Source: Ochrobactrum chromiisoli
Lineage (GTDB): Bacteria > Pseudomonadota > Alphaproteobacteria > Rhizobiales > Rhizobiaceae
DNA length: 64,000 bases
Direction of reading: 5' to 3'
NCBI RefSeq assembly: GCF_026241335.1
Contig: NZ_JAPHAV010000004.1
Coordinates: forward strand, 124,001 to 188,000
Part shown: positions 8,782 to 17,133 of the stretch, one piece after another
How positions within the stretch are numbered: position 1 is the stretch's first letter
How the letters are laid out: every line of letters starts with the position of its first letter
Notes under the pieces: model-generated
Told to the model about the DNA's origin: nothing
The model's input: only the letters and a program-made list of their open reading frames with translations
Databases searched by the model: none
Position numbers and translations under genes: made by a program

Positions 8782-10085
8782 TATTCGCTTCCCTTCTTAG
8801 GCTTCGCCGGAGCTTGAGGCGCTTTGGCAGCTTTTACGGGTGCGCTCTTGTGACTTGTGGGAACATCGCCAGCTTCAACACGCTTTGAAAACTCGGTTGC
8901 TTTGCCTGCGGCAAGCTGGGCCGCCTGTCCAACCCAGTCCTCACGCGCAATGCGCCCATCAAATTCGAGATAGGTTTCAACTTCAACGATGTGGCTTTCA
9001 GTCCACGCGGCAATCTGATCAAAATGATAGATACCGTGCTCGTTCAGTTTCTTCTCATTGACTTCACCAATACCCTTGATGAACGTGAGATTATCGGGCC
9101 GACCATCGCGAGCAGCAGCCAGTCCGCCTGCAAAACGCACGGGCTCCTCGATCTTTTCTTCCTCGATTGCCTCTTCGGCAAGTTGCGTTGCAATGAAATC
9201 AGCCGGATCGCCAGTGCCCGGCTTGTCGGCCACTTCGATCAGATCAGCAATTTCATCATCGTCCACACCGAGATAGGCGGCAATAACGCGCGGATCATTC
9301 TTGACGTGTTCCGGCGAACCGTCAGAGATCTTGGTGCCATATTCAAGCACAATAACATGGTCGGAAATTTCCATCACCACCGACATGTCATGCTCAATCA
9401 GCAAGATCGACGTGCCCGTTTCCTTGCGAATATCAAGCAGCAGCTTGTTCAGCTCTGCCGATTCACGCGGATTAAGACCAGCCGCAGGCTCATCAAGGCA
9501 AAGAATTTCCGGCTCGGTGCACATGGCACGCGCAATTTCCAGACGGCGCTGATCGCCATAAGGCAGATCACCAGCCGGATCATCCGCACGATCAATGAGG
9601 CTGATCTTCTCAAGCCAGTAGCGCGCTTTCTCAATCGCTTCCTTCGCAGCCTTCCTGTAGGTCGGAAAACCAAGCAGACCAAGGATCGTATAGCCCGACG
9701 AGCGCATCAGCGTGTTGTGCTGTGCAACAAGCAGGTTTTCGAGAACCGTCAAGCCCGAGAACAGACGAATATTCTGGAAGGTACGCGCAACACGCGCATC
9801 CTGCGTGATCTTGAAATCAGGCAAGCGCTCTAGAAGGAATTTCTCGCCGGTATTCCGGTTCATTGTGAGCATACCGCCGGTCGGCTTGTAAAACCCGGTA
9901 ATGCAGTTAAAGACCGTGGTCTTGCCAGCACCATTGGGGCCGATGATCGCCGTGATGTCGCCGCGCTTTACATTAAAGCTCAGATCATTGATCGCGACGA
10001 GACCACCAAAGCGCATCGACAGATGCTCAACTGTAAGAATGGTATCTTTCGAACCATTGCCAGCCATAATTTTTGTCTCCGCCAT
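8781..10085 (-). CDS. livG: LivG ABC ATP-binding protein with C-terminal helix-hairpin-helix extension
   Basis: Residues 1 to about 270 are a standard LivG ATPase: Walker A IGPNGAGKTTVFNCITGF, signature YGDQRRLEIARA, Walker B ILCLDEPAAGLNPRE, and the BCA-type C-terminal helix ending in AAYLGVDDDE. The family normally stops near 250-260 residues, but this protein runs to 434. The extra part has an acidic linker rich in Glu/Ile, then at about 332-395 a domain with FIKGIGEVNEKKLNEHGIYH and DGRIAREDWV, which resembles the helix-hairpin-helix module at the C terminus of some alphaproteobacterial NuoE and ribosome-associated proteins. It ends in a Lys/Pro/Ala tail. The frame is continuous, so it is a genuine fusion. 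The ATG overlaps the livM stop (TGATG); ATG 10067 is an alternative start. Confidence 0.93.
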   Translation of the reverse strand: MAETKIMAGNGSKDTILTVEHLSMRFGGLVAINDLSFNVKRGDITAIIGPNGAGKTTVFNCITGFYKPTGGMLTMNRNTGEKFLLERLPDFKITQDARVARTFQNIRLFSGLTVLENLLVAQHNTLMRSSGYTILGLLGFPTYRKAAKEAIEKARYWLEKISLIDRADDPAGDLPYGDQRRLEIARAMCTEPEILCLDEPAAGLNPRESAELNKLLLDIRKETGTSILLIEHDMSVVMEISDHVIVLEYGTKISDGSPEHVKNDPRVIAAYLGVDDDEIADLIEVADKPGTGDPADFIATQLAEEAIEEEKIEEPVRFAGGLAAARDGRPDNLTFIKGIGEVNEKKLNEHGIYHFDQIAAWTESHIVEVETYLEFDGRIAREDWVGQAAQLAAGKATEFSKRVEAGDVPTSHKSAPVKAAKAPQAPAKPKKGSE

Positions 10086-11464
10086 CAGCCGTGCCCTTCC
10101 TTGGTAAAGGCACCCGACACCATCTTCTTCTCGTTCAGGAATGCACTTGGTTCGCGGCTTCCAACAAATCCGCGCGGCTTCCAGACCATGACAACCACCA
10201 TGGCAAGACCGAAGATCAGCATACGATAGAGTTCAGGGGTGAAGTTTGGACCGAAAATGGCTTTCAGGAAGCCCATTTCGCGCAGGATTTCTGTACCACC
10301 AATCATCGCAATCGCCGCAATGGCAATCCCGACGAGCGATCCCATGCCCCCCAGAACCACGATAGCCAGAATAACGGCCGATTCGAGGAACACAAAGGAT
10401 TCAGGACTTACAAACCCCTGACGCGCCGCAAAGAACGAACCGGCAAAACCACCAAACATAGCCCCTGTCGCAAAGGCGGTAAGCTTGGTCGTGGTGGTGT
10501 TGATGCCGAGCGAGCGGCAGGCGATTTCATCCTCACGCAGCGCTTCCCATGCACGACCAACCGGCATGCGGCGCAGACGGATCGTCACCAGTGCCGTGAT
10601 GAGCGCCAAAATGAGAATGATATAGTAAAGGAAGAATTTGTAATGAGCTGCCGAGAAGGTCAGGCCATAATAGGCGGCAAAGCCGTCCTTGCCCGCATTG
10701 AACTGCAGACCGAAGAACGTCGCCTTGGCAATGCCCGAAATACCGAAGGTCCCTTTGGTAAGGTCCGTCCAGTTTATCAGCACAAGTCGGATGATTTCAC
10801 CAAATGCCAGCGTCACAATGGCCAGATAATCGCCGCGCAGGCGCAAAACCGGGAAGCCCAGGATAACACCCCAGGTCGCAGCCAACAGTCCCGCGATTGG
10901 CAGAAGAACCCAGAACGACCAACCAAAATAGGCAGACAAAATGGCGTATGAGTAAGCGCCAACTGCATAGAAAGCGACATAGCCGAGATCAAGCAGACCT
11001 GCGAGACCAACAACGATGTTAAGCCCCCATGCAAGCATCACATAAATGAGGATCTGCACACCGAAATTATCGACCCATTTCAGCGACCCCTGCCAGCCCA
11101 CAAGAGCAACGATCAGGATCGGATAGGCAAAGAGGAATGCAACACCAAAATGCGAAAAGTGCCTGCGGAAGAAAGATGGCGCTTCCGCTGCAACCGAAGC
11201 GCGGCTGGCCTTTTCAAACTTGCGTGCCTGAAGCCAGGGCTGCAGGAATGCGATAAAGGCAAAACGTCCCACAGCCGCGATTGCAACAAGCGTTGCAAGT
11301 GCGCCCCAGCGCTCCGTCAGTACCAGCTCATTGCTGATGTTCTGGTCGGTTTTGAAACCGACAATGAGAACGAAAAGCCCAAACGCCAGAATACCGGCAA
11401 TGAACCCTTCACGAATGGCCCGGACAAAAAGGGAATCCGGGCGTGAACCTGTTTGTACGGCCAT
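10085..11464 (-). CDS. livM: Branched-chain amino acid ABC transporter permease LivM
   Basis: 459-residue inner-membrane permease, one of the two transmembrane subunits of the Liv transporter. Multiple hydrophobic helices surround the conserved block GLNIVVGLAGLLDLGYVAFY and the cytoplasmic coupling motif RVGRAWEALREDEIACRSLG-like segment (MPVGRAWEALREDEIA). The N-terminal ~110 residues add two helices and a charged loop typical of the longer LivM proteins. It begins 2 bp after the livH stop and overlaps the start of livG. Confidence 0.95.
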   Translation of the reverse strand: MAVQTGSRPDSLFVRAIREGFIAGILAFGLFVLIVGFKTDQNISNELVLTERWGALATLVAIAAVGRFAFIAFLQPWLQARKFEKASRASVAAEAPSFFRRHFSHFGVAFLFAYPILIVALVGWQGSLKWVDNFGVQILIYVMLAWGLNIVVGLAGLLDLGYVAFYAVGAYSYAILSAYFGWSFWVLLPIAGLLAATWGVILGFPVLRLRGDYLAIVTLAFGEIIRLVLINWTDLTKGTFGISGIAKATFFGLQFNAGKDGFAAYYGLTFSAAHYKFFLYYIILILALITALVTIRLRRMPVGRAWEALREDEIACRSLGINTTTTKLTAFATGAMFGGFAGSFFAARQGFVSPESFVFLESAVILAIVVLGGMGSLVGIAIAAIAMIGGTEILREMGFLKAIFGPNFTPELYRMLIFGLAMVVVMVWKPRGFVGSREPSAFLNEKKMVSGAFTKEGHG

Positions 11465-11466
11465 GA

Positions 11467-12375
11467 TTACACCTTTTCGACTTCAGGTCGGCCAAGAATG
11501 CCGGACGGCATGAAGATGAGGACGATGGCAAGGATCGAAAACGCGGCAACATCCTTGTAATCGATCGAGAAATATGCGGACCAAAGCGCTTCAATGAGAC
11601 CGATCAGCAGACCGCCAACCACCGCACCCGGCAACGACCCAATCCCGCCCAGAACCGCCGCGGTGAAAGCCTTGACGCCGGGGATAAACCCGTCAGCAAA
11701 GGAAATAACGCCGTAGAAGGAGAGATAAAGCGTACCCGCAACAGCCGCCAGCATGGCACCCATGACAAAGGTCAGTGAGATCACCCGGTCAACATTGATG
11801 CCAAGCAACGCTGCCATCTTGCGGTCCTGCTCACACGCACGCTGCGCACGCCCCAGAGAGGTCCGATTGACGATATACCAGAAAATCGTCAACAACACCG
11901 CGGTCACCACGATAACCACGATCTGCTTGAGCGAGACAGTCACATCGGTTCCAAAGAGGCTGTATGAGCCGTTCAGCAACTGCGGAACCGGCTTGTTGCG
12001 CGGCCCTTGTGTCACCTGAACAAAGTTGGACAATGCAATTGACATACCGATCGCTGTGATCAGCGGCGCCAGTCGAAACGACCCACGCAGAGGCCGGTAA
12101 GCCGCCCGCTCAATCGTCCAGCTCCAGAGCCCTGTCAGAACCATTGCAACGACCATCATCAAAAGCAACATGAGCGCTATTGGCAGCGCACCTATGAACG
12201 TTGTGATGATCAGAAAAACAATCAGCGCCATGAAAGCGCCGAGCATAAACACATCGCCGTGAGCAAAGTTGATCATGCCGATAATGCCGTAGACCATCGT
12301 GTAACCGATGGCGATCAGGCCATAAATCGATCCGAGCGCAAGCCCGTTGATCACTTGCTGGAAGAAATATTCCAT
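11467..12375 (-). CDS. livH: Branched-chain amino acid ABC transporter permease LivH
   Basis: Second membrane subunit of the Liv transporter, about 302 residues from ATG 12375 (MEYFFQQVINGLALGSIYGL, the usual N terminus of LivH). An in-frame ATG at 12390 would add five residues. The sequence shows about eight hydrophobic helices, MINFAHGDVFMLGAF near residue 40 and the coupling-loop motif RACEQDRKMAALLGINVDR. It is the first gene of the livH-M-G-F-DUF6867 operon; the 290-bp gap upstream carries palindromes described separately. Confidence 0.95.
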   Translation of the reverse strand: MEYFFQQVINGLALGSIYGLIAIGYTMVYGIIGMINFAHGDVFMLGAFMALIVFLIITTFIGALPIALMLLLMMVVAMVLTGLWSWTIERAAYRPLRGSFRLAPLITAIGMSIALSNFVQVTQGPRNKPVPQLLNGSYSLFGTDVTVSLKQIVVIVVTAVLLTIFWYIVNRTSLGRAQRACEQDRKMAALLGINVDRVISLTFVMGAMLAAVAGTLYLSFYGVISFADGFIPGVKAFTAAVLGGIGSLPGAVVGGLLIGLIEALWSAYFSIDYKDVAAFSILAIVLIFMPSGILGRPEVEKV

Positions 12376-12436
12376 CGAGAAGCCACCCATTTAACTCTAC
12401 CCGGTATTATTGCCGCATCATTATTTCGTGCGGCTT

Positions 12437-12460
12437 CGTTTTATTCCCGGATAATTACAC
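12437..12460 (-). other. Hairpin in livH leader
   Basis: GCCGC...GCGGC flanks a 13-base AT-rich loop around 12413-12435 to 12437 in the region 35-60 bp upstream of livH. It could be an attenuation or stability element of the liv mRNA; boundaries are approximate and no leader peptide was recognised. Confidence 0.25.
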
Positions 12461-12489
12461 CTAACGGCTGTATTAAGGATTGCAAGCCC

Positions 12490-12508
12490 CTTTTGTCTCA
12501 GACAAAAG
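12490..12508. promoter_or_regulatory. Perfect 19-bp palindrome, probable operator upstream of livH
   Basis: CTTTTGTCT-C-AGACAAAAG is a perfect inverted repeat of 9-bp arms around one base, 115 bp before livH. The core GTCTCAGACAAAA recurs at 12615-12627, exactly 120 bp away, next to the end of the hydroxyproline genes. The shape fits a GntR/FCD-type or similar dimeric regulator. Which protein binds is unknown. Confidence 0.55.
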
Positions 12509-12614
12509 ACTAATGACTTACTTCCTCCACAAACTAGTTATGTCCCCTATGAAGTACCCTGTATATATATTTTTCTCCTATTAAGAGGCCAGTATTCCAC
12601 ATTTTTCCCGAGAC

Positions 12615-12627
12615 GTCTCAGACAAAA
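12615..12627. repeat. Second copy of GTCTCAGACAAAA element
   Basis: The 13-bp sequence repeats that at 12495-12507 in direct orientation, here preceded by GAGAC so that GAGACGTCTC forms its own palindrome. It could be a second half-operator for the livH promoter region. Confidence 0.4.
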
Positions 12628-12651
12628 AATAGGGAGTTTCTCCCTATTTTT
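12625..12651 (-). terminator. Terminator after hydroxyproline epimerase gene
   Basis: AAAAATAGGGAG-TTT-CTCCCTATTTTT is a perfect 12-bp stem with a 3-base loop, flanked by A and T runs so it works in both directions. It lies 17 bp past the stop of the epimerase gene. Confidence 0.88.
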
Positions 12652-12667
12652 GCCTGCCGTACCGGTT

Positions 12668-13669
12668 TTACGCAACCGTGAATCCGTGTGCGAAGGGATC
12701 ACGATCATCAATGAAGATCGTATTATAGCCTGTCATGCGTGCCCAACCGGCGATTGAAGGGATGATTCCCTGCTTTCCAGCCACCTCCACAGCACGCTCA
12801 ACTCGCCCATGAAACAGCGATCCGATAATGGATTCGTGCACGAAATCGTCGCCCGGCTTCAGCTTTCCCTTGGCCGCAAGCTGTGCCATGCGCGCGGAAG
12901 TGCCTGTACCGCAAGGGGAACGGTCAATGGCCTTCTCCCCGTAGAAAACGGCATTGCGGGCATGGGCTTCCGGCTGAGTCGGCTTGCCTGTCCACAAAAT
13001 ATGGGTCAGACGATTGATGTCGGGCAATTCAGGGTGCTGGAACTTATATTTCTCATTCAGGCGTTCGCGCAGCACCGGGCTCCACGCAATAAGCTGCAAC
13101 GCGGAATAATCTTTCATGTCGGTATAATTTTCTTGCGCCTCGACAATCGCATAGAAATTTCCACCATAGGCAACATCGACCTTGATCGGCCCAAGGTCCG
13201 GACATTCCACTTCAAGACCTTCTGCATAAAGGAAGGCCGGAACATTGGTCAGACGCACACGGTCGACATATTGTCCGTTTTGCTCATATTCGATTGCAAC
13301 CAGACCTGCCGGTGTTTCAAGATTGAGCTTACCCGGCGTCTTTGGCGTCACCAGCCCCTGCTCAATCGCCATAGTAACCGTGCCAATCGTGCCATGACCA
13401 CACATCGGCAGGCAGCCCGATGTTTCAATGAAGAGCACCGCGACATCGCAATCGGCGCGTGTTGGCGGGTAAAGGATTGAGCCGGACATCATGTCGTGGC
13501 CGCGCGGCTCAAACATGAGGCCCGTGCGGATCCAATCATACTCGCGCAAGAAATGTGCGCGCTTTTCCATCATGTTGGCACCAACGAGGTTGGGGCCGCC
13601 GCCCGCAACCAGACGCACTGGATTGCCGCATGTATGTCCGTCGACGCAGAAAAAGGAATGTCTTGCCAT
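12668..13669 (-). CDS. 4-hydroxyproline 2-epimerase (proline racemase family)
   Basis: 333 residues of the proline racemase superfamily. The two acid/base residues are both cysteine: Cys90 in PMCGHGTIGTV and Cys253 in DRSPCGTGTSARMA, the pattern of cofactor-independent proline racemases and trans-4-hydroxy-L-proline 2-epimerases. In Brucella the orthologue (PrpA/HyPRE) has the same catalytic numbering, acts on hydroxyproline and has been reported as a B-cell mitogen. Here it is followed by a terminator and lies 5 bp after a FAD-dependent D-amino acid dehydrogenase gene, which fits the route trans-4-hydroxy-L-proline to cis-4-hydroxy-D-proline and then oxidation. Proline racemase activity cannot be excluded. 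Confidence 0.9.
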   Translation of the reverse strand: MARHSFFCVDGHTCGNPVRLVAGGGPNLVGANMMEKRAHFLREYDWIRTGLMFEPRGHDMMSGSILYPPTRADCDVAVLFIETSGCLPMCGHGTIGTVTMAIEQGLVTPKTPGKLNLETPAGLVAIEYEQNGQYVDRVRLTNVPAFLYAEGLEVECPDLGPIKVDVAYGGNFYAIVEAQENYTDMKDYSALQLIAWSPVLRERLNEKYKFQHPELPDINRLTHILWTGKPTQPEAHARNAVFYGEKAIDRSPCGTGTSARMAQLAAKGKLKPGDDFVHESIIGSLFHGRVERAVEVAGKQGIIPSIAGWARMTGYNTIFIDDRDPFAHGFTVA

Positions 13670-13674
13670 GATGG

Positions 13675-14937
13675 TCAGTTCCGAAAACGTTGTGGCTTGA
13701 AAGGTTCTATATCGATTGCTGGCGCAGTGCCGGTGATCAAATCACATATGATACGTCCTGTCGCCGCCGATTGTGTAAGTCCCAAATGTCCGTGGCCAAA
13801 GCCATAGTAAATATTCCCGCCTGCTGATGCGCGGCCGATAACCGGCATAGAATCGGGCATGGACGGACGATAGCCCATCCATTGCCGCCCGCCTTCGGTC
13901 TTCAAGCCCGGCAAAAACATCGCAGCTTTTTTGAGCATGGCGGCAGAGCGCGCGTAATTGGGCGGCAGATCAAGGCCACCGAACTCGACGGCCCCACCGA
14001 CCCGTAGCCCCGTTGCCATCGGGCTGATAACAAAACCATGTCCAGGGAAGGTCAGTTGCCGCTTCACATCGAAGCTACCAACCGGCAATGTCGTATTATA
14101 GCCGCGCTCCGTATCGAGCGGCACCAGATCGCCAAAACCTTTTGCGAGGTCTTTCGACCATGCACCGGCCATCAGAACGAGATGCGTGGCATCAATCTGC
14201 ATCGCATTGTCGAGGCGCACAACCGCGCCCCCATTTTCAGCCTGCGCGCTTGCCACAGAAGCTTTGAGAAAACGCGCACCCTTTGTTTCGGCATAGGCCC
14301 AGATCGCCTGACCGAAAAGCTTGGGATCACTGACATTCTTCCAGCCCGGAACAAAGGTGCCTGCGACAAAGCGCGGATCAAGCCCCGGCTGCAACGCTTT
14401 CAAGCGCTCGCCGCGCACATGCTCATAGGCAATCCCGGCCTTTGCCTTTGCATCCCAGCCCGCCTGGGACGCAGCAAGCTCGCCTTCGCTTTCATAAAGC
14501 TCCAGATTGCCAGCTTCCTGCAAACGGTCCCGCAAGCCTGCCCTATCAATCAATCCCAGCATCTCGCTTTGCGCAAGTTGCATCATATTGCCCTGCGCAA
14601 CGGTCGTTTTTTCCAGCGCCTGCGCGCTGCTCGCCCGCCAGAAGCGATAAAGCCATGGGATCATTTTTGGAAAATAAGACGCGCGGATCGTGAATGGTCC
14701 AAGCGGGTCCATCAACCAACCCGGAACCTTGCCCATAACGCCTTTGGAGGCCATCGGCAGAATATCAGAAAAGGCCAGCGCTGCCGCATTGCCGGAACTC
14801 GTTTCCTCGCAAATGCCGCTTCGGTCAATCACCAGAACATCGCGACCAGCCTCGGCCAGCAGGGCAGCCGTTGCCACGCCAACAATGCCGCCACCGATGA
14901 TGACAATATCATACCGCCGCTTCGAATCAGAGTTCAT
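13675..14937 (-). CDS. FAD-dependent D-amino acid / D-hydroxyproline dehydrogenase (DadA-like)
   Basis: 420 residues of the DAO family. The N-terminal Rossmann motif IIGGGIVGVATAALLAEAG (residues about 13-31) binds FAD, the following strand ends in VIDR, and the C terminus has the GYRPSMPDSMPVIGRASAGG and GHGHLGLTQSAATG segments typical of DadA-type dehydrogenases. With the epimerase gene directly downstream it most likely oxidises cis-4-hydroxy-D-proline to the pyrroline carboxylate, the second step of hydroxyproline catabolism. The remaining pathway genes are not in this window. A divergent GntR-type gene lies upstream. Confidence 0.88.
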   Translation of the reverse strand: MNSDSKRRYDIVIIGGGIVGVATAALLAEAGRDVLVIDRSGICEETSSGNAAALAFSDILPMASKGVMGKVPGWLMDPLGPFTIRASYFPKMIPWLYRFWRASSAQALEKTTVAQGNMMQLAQSEMLGLIDRAGLRDRLQEAGNLELYESEGELAASQAGWDAKAKAGIAYEHVRGERLKALQPGLDPRFVAGTFVPGWKNVSDPKLFGQAIWAYAETKGARFLKASVASAQAENGGAVVRLDNAMQIDATHLVLMAGAWSKDLAKGFGDLVPLDTERGYNTTLPVGSFDVKRQLTFPGHGFVISPMATGLRVGGAVEFGGLDLPPNYARSAAMLKKAAMFLPGLKTEGGRQWMGYRPSMPDSMPVIGRASAGGNIYYGFGHGHLGLTQSAATGRIICDLITGTAPAIDIEPFKPQRFRN

Positions 14938-15115
14938 AAATGCACGGCTCCCAACCAGTATTCATCTAAGCTGACACCTGTGATGCATTTTCATAGCGCT
15001 CACATGGATCGTCTAACCATTTTTTGGAATGACTCCATGTCAAAAGCTCGCTATCGATGATCATCGCGCAAGCGTGGCGTTCTGCTTAGTGTGCGATGTC
15101 ACAGCGTCAATTGTT

Positions 15116-15134
15116 GATATATCAGAGATATATC
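15116..15134. promoter_or_regulatory. Double GATATATC palindrome, probable GntR operator
   Basis: GATATATC-AGA-GATATATC: two self-complementary 8-mers separated by 3 bp, together one 19-bp inverted repeat (with TTGATATATCA at the left). It lies between the divergent dehydrogenase (start 14937) and GntR-type (start 15214) genes, the expected place for the regulator to control both. Binding by this protein is inference. Confidence 0.6.
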
Positions 15135-15213
15135 TATAGGATTAATTTGTGTCAATTCCCATCGGTACAAGGCTTAGATCTGCATGGAACATGCAAGTGT
15201 CGGCGAGAAAAAC

Positions 15214-15867
15214 ATGAAAAGCAGCACAGCTCTGATCGACAGCTGGGGTAACGAAAGCCTTGCTGAACAGGCTTATCGCGTGCTGGAACGCCTGATCGTT
15301 ACACTGGAACTGGAGCCCGGCTCGATCGTTAACGAGCGCACGCTGATTGAAATGACGAATATGGGGCGCACTCCGATCCGTGAAGCCATCCAGCGGCTGG
15401 CATGGGAGGGACTGGTTGAAGTTCGGCCACGCTCCGGCATCGCGATTGCACAGATTGATCCGAAAGATTTCGGTAAAGTTCTGGATGCGCGCGAAGGCGT
15501 CGAGCGGGTGCTGGCACGTGATGCTGCACGCTTTGGCAGCGCACGCGATTATGAGCGGCTGAAAGCTGCCGCCGATGCGATGCGTCAGGCCGTACCATCA
15601 GAAGACGTGTCGCTGTTTCTGGATGCTGACAAGGCATTTGATATCGTGCTGGGCAGCGCCGCCGGCAATCATTATGCTGCGCGTGTTGCAGCGCCGCTGC
15701 AAACCCATAGCCGCAGGTTCTGGTTCAGACTGCGGCCTTCAACCGGGATAACCGGCTCTGCCAAGGCCCATGCGGAACTGATCGAAGCGATTATTTCCCG
15801 CGAACCTGAACGGGCAAGCGATACGGCCAGCAAACTGATGGAATATTTGCGCACACTCGCGCCTTGA
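15214..15867 (+). CDS. GntR-family (FCD/VanR-like) transcriptional regulator
   Basis: About 217 residues. N-terminal winged helix (residues about 12-75) with the family pattern LAEQAYRVLERLIVTLELEP, then GRTPIREAIQRLAWEGLVEV and RPRSGIAIA; the C-terminal all-helical FCD ligand-binding domain (about 85-215) carries conserved Asp/His-type metal-ligand positions seen in the family. I chose ATG 15214 because GGCGAGA lies 6 bases upstream; ATG 15184 is in frame. Divergently placed to the hydroxyproline genes, it probably controls them in response to hydroxyproline or a product. Confidence 0.88.
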   Translation: MKSSTALIDSWGNESLAEQAYRVLERLIVTLELEPGSIVNERTLIEMTNMGRTPIREAIQRLAWEGLVEVRPRSGIAIAQIDPKDFGKVLDAREGVERVLARDAARFGSARDYERLKAAADAMRQAVPSEDVSLFLDADKAFDIVLGSAAGNHYAARVAAPLQTHSRRFWFRLRPSTGITGSAKAHAELIEAIISREPERASDTASKLMEYLRTLAP

Positions 15868-15886
15868 GCGTCGTGCAATCGTACTC

Positions 15887-15986
15887 GCGCATCCCGAAAA
15901 GTGTGAAACGGTTTTCGGACAAAAATGCTGGTTAAAGCAAAGCATGAGAGCGTTGATCTGGTCCAATCAGATCGACACGCGCTCTA
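15887..15986. repeat. RIME-like intergenic palindromic repeat
   Basis: The stretch starting CATCCCGAAAAGTGTGAAAC and ending in a long hairpin (AGAGCG..GATCTG at 15947-15960 with CAGATC..CGCTCT at 15968-15985) resembles the intergenic mosaic elements widespread in Rhizobiales. It runs into the stop codon of the MarR gene (TAG at 15986-15984), so the repeat supplies the last codons of that gene. Related fragments occur near 17075, 18750 and 30188. Confidence 0.6.
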
Positions 15987-16421
15987 ATGCGCATTGTTCA
16001 TCGAATCCGACATCTTGCGCATCACGTTGAGCGCAGTGCTCAACTCTTCATCGCTGACGCCTTCGAGCAAATCGGCGCGCACGTCACCAGCAAGCTTGAC
16101 CACCTCTTCGGCAAGACGCTTGCCTTGTTCCGTCATCACAATCCGCTTCGCCCGACGATCACCATCGACGGCCCGCCGTTCAACAAAGGCCTGCCGCTCC
16201 AGCCCATCAATCAGACGAACCATGGTTGCGTTTTCAATCTCAAGAACCTCTGCCAGTTCCTTCTGATAGAGACCTTCCTGTTCTATCAGCGTCAACAACG
16301 TGCGTGCGCGTGCCAGTGTAAGGCCGCGTTCCTTTACGCGAGCATCAAACACAGTACGAAGTCTGCGATTAACCTTGGTCATCGCATCAATCATGTCTGC
16401 ACTGAGATCCGCTCTGTTCAT
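15984..16421 (-). CDS. MarR-family transcriptional regulator
   Basis: 145 residues with the MarR winged-helix fold: RARTLLTLIEQEGLYQKELAEVLEIENATMVRLIDGLERQ is the helix-turn-helix region (residues about 40-75, quoted in part: QKELAEVLEIENATMVRL), then the wing DGDRRAKRIVMTEQGKRLAE. Such proteins are dimeric repressors released by phenolic or oxidising ligands. No transporter or enzyme gene lies beside it, so its target other than itself is unknown. A TTAGC-TC-GCTAA palindrome sits just upstream. Its 3' end coincides with the end of an intergenic repeat. Confidence 0.9.
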   Translation of the reverse strand: MNRADLSADMIDAMTKVNRRLRTVFDARVKERGLTLARARTLLTLIEQEGLYQKELAEVLEIENATMVRLIDGLERQAFVERRAVDGDRRAKRIVMTEQGKRLAEEVVKLAGDVRADLLEGVSDEELSTALNVMRKMSDSMNNAH

Positions 16422-16436
16422 AACGACTACCTTATA

Positions 16437-16448
16437 TTAGCGAGCTAA
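16437..16448. promoter_or_regulatory. Palindrome upstream of marR-type gene, probable autoregulatory site
   Basis: TTAGC-GA-GCTAA is a perfect inverted repeat with a 2-bp centre, 16-27 bp before the regulator's ATG, in the size range of MarR operators. Confidence 0.45.
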
Positions 16449-16576
16449 CAATTATTGATGGGATAAATTGGCAACTCAATATTTTCAAGCGGTCTTTTGA
16501 TTCTCACGCAAGCGTGATGGACATAAAACATGGTCCAGCCAGCCCCATGTATGGGTCGGTAAAAGTATGTTTCAAA

Positions 16577-16606
16577 TAAAAAAAAGCGGGCCAAAACCCG
16601 CTCTTT
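16577..16606 (-). terminator. Terminator of the atp operon
   Basis: AGCGGG (16585-16590) and CCCGCT (16597-16602) form a stem that on the minus strand is followed by a run of eight T, 39 bp past the atpC stop. Confidence 0.9.
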
Positions 16607-16644
16607 CAAATTCTGTCTTAATGGGAAGCCGTAGCCTGACCTTT

Positions 16645-17052
16645 TCAGGCCGGAAGCACCTGCCCCTGAAGCGTCATCAGCTGATGCAGAAAAACTTCTG
16701 CCTTCGTGCGATGTTCGTTCGTCGCGGCATCTTCGATATGCTTGCGCGCAAGGTCAATACGCTTCTGAATATCAGCAGAATCGATGTCATCAACATGGAT
16801 TGCCGATTCGGCCAGAACTGTGCAGCCCTGCGGCGTAATGTCGGCAAAGCCGCCAAAAACCACATAAGAATCAGATTTGCCGTCGCTCTGCTTCACCGAA
16901 ACGACACCCGGCATGATCGTCGTCATCAGCGGCGAATGTCCTGCAAGAGCCGTCAGGTAGCCTTCGCTGCCCGGAATGACGACTTCCGTCACCTCAGCCG
17001 AAAGCAGGAGGCGTTCTGGCGACACGAGTTCGAATTGGAAAGCTTGAGCCAT
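16645..17052 (-). CDS. atpC: ATP synthase F1 epsilon subunit
   Basis: 135 residues from ATG 17052 (MAQAFQFELVSPERLLLS), the standard length for the group. The N-terminal beta-sandwich contains the conserved PGSEGYLTALAGHSPLMT loop and GGFADITP; a short helical C-terminal part follows. It sits in the central stalk and can inhibit ATP hydrolysis. Last gene of the atpH-A-G-D-C operon, separated from atpD by 120 bp with a hairpin. Confidence 0.96.
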   Translation of the reverse strand: MAQAFQFELVSPERLLLSAEVTEVVIPGSEGYLTALAGHSPLMTTIMPGVVSVKQSDGKSDSYVVFGGFADITPQGCTVLAESAIHVDDIDSADIQKRIDLARKHIEDAATNEHRTKAEVFLHQLMTLQGQVLPA

Positions 17053-17133
17053 GGTTCTCACTTAAATTTCTGGAGCCTGATCCCGAAAAAATCCGTTTCG
17101 GTCAATGATCACACTCAAACAAATGAACAGGCA

